Positions 49,542 to 50,727 of a stretch of DNA of 50,727 nt are shown here, one piece after another (positions within the stretch are counted from its first letter, which is position 1; every line of letters starts with the position of its first letter). The position numbers and the translations under genes were made by a program. The stretch comes from Desulfobacteraceae bacterium (GTDB lineage Bacteria > Desulfobacterota > Desulfobacteria > Desulfobacterales > SG8-13). Below the pieces are notes generated by a model. It was not told the DNA's origin. It searched no databases and was given only the letters and a program-made list of their open reading frames with translations. The DNA lies in NCBI GenBank assembly GCA_029287875.1, contig JARFQH010000280.1, forward strand, positions 1-50,727, read 5' to 3'.

Positions 49542-50507
49542 TCAGGGCATCAGTTTGGCCGGTACCGCAATCCCTTTTTCCTTGAGGTACTTGACAGTGC
49601 CCGGATGGAGGGGGATCGGCGAATACTTGACGGCATTTTCAGGTGTGGTGTAGGCCGCCGAGGGGTGGATCTTGCGCAGGTAGTCGTTGTGTTCATACAG
49701 CGCTGCGACCAACTTGTAGACCATATCTTCCGTTAGGGATTTCTGACAGATCATCACGTTCCAAACACCGATGGTGGGAACCGGCTTGGCGACCCCCCGG
49801 TAGACACCGCCGGCCAGGTCGACCGATGCATAGGTGTCGTTGGAGGTGAGGACCTTCTGGGTTTGCTCCGGCGTGATCGGGATGATGACAATGTCATGGG
49901 TGGTGGCCAGATCCAGGATGGAACTGGTACCGGGACCTACCGACCAGAAACCGACGTCGATGGTGCCGTCCCGCAGCGCATTGGCGGTTTCCGTGAAGGA
50001 CAGCCGGCTGTCCTTGAAAGAGTCGAGCGGGATGCCCACCGCTTTCATTACCGCTTCGGCCATGAAATTGGTGCCGCTGCCCGGGCTGCCGCTGCTGATG
50101 CGCTTGCCCTTGACCTGCTCGATATTGGTGATGCCGCTGTTTTTCAAGGTGACCACCTGCAGCAGGTTGGGGTACATGATGGCCATGGAAAGGATGTCGT
50201 GCTTTTTGCCTTTGAATTTGCCTTCTCCTTGGAAACCGGCCAAGGCGACATCGCCCATGACTTCGCCGAAAACAGTCTCGCCCTTGTCGGCCAGTTTGAC
50301 GTTTTCCACACTGGCACCAGTCACTTCGGCCACGGCCTGGATGCCCGGCACGTACTTGGACCAGATCTCGGCCACTCCGCCGCCGTAAGGATAGTAGATG
50401 CCGCCGGTCCCACCGGTGCCGATACCGATGAAAGTCGTTTTTGCTGCGACCGGCCCGGACAGGGCCAAAATTATGCAAAGGATCAGGAATAGACCGATTC
50501 GTTTCAT
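49542..50507 (-). CDS. TAXI-family TRAP solute-binding protein
   Basis: 321 aa. ATG 50507 (MKRIGLFLILCIILALSGPV...AAK) gives a clean Sec signal peptide and has GGAGG upstream; an in-frame ATG at 50522 would add five residues. The mature protein begins with TFIGIGTGGTGGIYYPYGGG, the strongly conserved TAXI N-terminus that binds the ligand carboxylate, and includes the SGSPGSGTNFMAEAVMKAVG and GTIDVGFWSVGPGTSSILDL regions. Periplasmic; delivers an organic acid, possibly glutamate or a dicarboxylate, to the permease. The neighbouring gct/acd/gcd genes suggest glutarate, glutaconate or an aromatic acid, but this is inference. Confidence 0.93.
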   Translation of the reverse strand: MKRIGLFLILCIILALSGPVAAKTTFIGIGTGGTGGIYYPYGGGVAEIWSKYVPGIQAVAEVTGASVENVKLADKGETVFGEVMGDVALAGFQGEGKFKGKKHDILSMAIMYPNLLQVVTLKNSGITNIEQVKGKRISSGSPGSGTNFMAEAVMKAVGIPLDSFKDSRLSFTETANALRDGTIDVGFWSVGPGTSSILDLATTHDIVIIPITPEQTQKVLTSNDTYASVDLAGGVYRGVAKPVPTIGVWNVMICQKSLTEDMVYKLVAALYEHNDYLRKIHPSAAYTTPENAVKYSPIPLHPGTVKYLKEKGIAVPAKLMP

Positions 50508-50537
50508 GTGCTCATCCTCCATTTATCTGTTCGGCTG

Positions 50538-50727
50538 CTATTGTGATGCGGTTTTGATGATCAGGGTCATAGCTTTGGGGCTTTCGGGCATATCCACCAC
50601 CGGATAGTCGAAAGACATGGATTGACCCGGCTCGACGAGGCCTTTCTTAGTGGTGCGAGGAATGAGACCGCCCACGGCTTTGCCATTGTCCATGAACATG
50701 TTGACCCGGTAGCGCTGGGGTTTGTTG
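50538..50727 (-). CDS. Unknown gene, N-terminus beyond window edge
   Basis: The frame enters from the right edge and ends at a TAG at 50538-50540. The visible C-terminus (62 residues) reads NKPQRYRVNMFMDNGKAVGG, then LIPRTTKKGLVEPGQSMSFD, YPVVDMPESPKAMTLIIKTA and SQ. It looks like a beta-rich domain, perhaps secreted. Same direction as the TAXI operon and 30 bp upstream of the binding-protein start, so it may be the first gene of that operon. No family recognised. Confidence 0.6.
   Translation of the reverse strand, partial: NKPQRYRVNMFMDNGKAVGGLIPRTTKKGLVEPGQSMSFDYPVVDMPESPKAMTLIIKTASQ

Noticed and set aside
1..50727. CRISPR array, rRNA, tRNA, IS transposase or prophage structural genes
   Set aside because: No regularly spaced repeats, conserved rRNA blocks, cloverleafs or transposase motifs were found by eye; only palindromic repeats without coding capacity are present.

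Overview
The window looks like chromosomal DNA of a strictly anaerobic Desulfobacterota, most likely a Desulfosarcina/Desulfococcus-type member of the Desulfobacterales. This is inferred from the gene set: an LL-diaminopimelate aminotransferase, an acyl-CoA dehydrogenase closely resembling the non-decarboxylating glutaryl-CoA dehydrogenases of Desulfococcus/Syntrophus, a GcdA-type glutaconyl-CoA decarboxylase alpha subunit, TAXI-type TRAP transport genes, fairly high G+C, and large intergenic palindromic repeats. No rRNA, tRNA, CRISPR array, insertion sequence with transposase or prophage structural gene was found. The coding sequence is mostly housekeeping and metabolic genes in short operons.

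Layout. 1-8.3 kb: an EamA transporter running off the left edge, a two-domain excisionase-like HTH protein, a FemAB/GNAT-like protein, a possible single-chain ribbon-helix-helix protein, a lone dnaK whose leader carries a large inverted repeat, sppA, and a tiny CxxC protein. 8.4-17.9 kb: an M16 protease, lipoate ligase, PfkB kinase, a rubredoxin-like protein translationally coupled to dapL, a two-gene cassette of unknowns bounded by 15-bp direct repeats, a broken MFS transporter, a MaoC hydratase and a LysE exporter. 18.1-25 kb: a hybrid histidine kinase, an Fe-type alcohol dehydrogenase, small unknown proteins (one behind an attenuator-like leader), an S24 (CI/LexA-like) repressor with AT-rich palindromes on both sides, and a kinase-like orphan. 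25.2-28 kb: a complete phage-shock module, pspABC reading away from pspF, with a sigma-54 promoter in front of pspA.

28.2-41.2 kb: an orphan flgM, a plasmid-type replication-initiator-like gene, a quinone oxidoreductase, a LytM peptidase coupled to a second EamA transporter, a ModF-like double ABC ATPase, an HD-GYP protein, and a giant UvrA consisting of two full UvrA units in one chain. 41.3-50.7 kb: a divergent catabolic cluster. On the minus strand lie acd, a carboxymuconolactone-decarboxylase-like gene and gcdA; on the plus strand lie gctA and gctB. Together these could activate glutaconate or glutarate with CoA, oxidise glutaryl-CoA to glutaconyl-CoA and decarboxylate it to crotonyl-CoA, a step of anaerobic benzoyl-CoA and dicarboxylate degradation. 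A convergent TAXI operon (solute-binding protein, DUF1850, fused permease) next to it may feed in an organic acid.

The most novel-looking signals are non-coding: (i) a leader RNA with two competing 5' arms for one terminator just before the ribosome-binding site of the 86-aa gene at 22119; (ii) a family of long palindromic elements with a shared CAAGGC-N40-AACGCAG core, one sitting in the dnaK leader; (iii) the repeat-bounded cassette at 15.0-15.7 kb. None could be searched against databases here.
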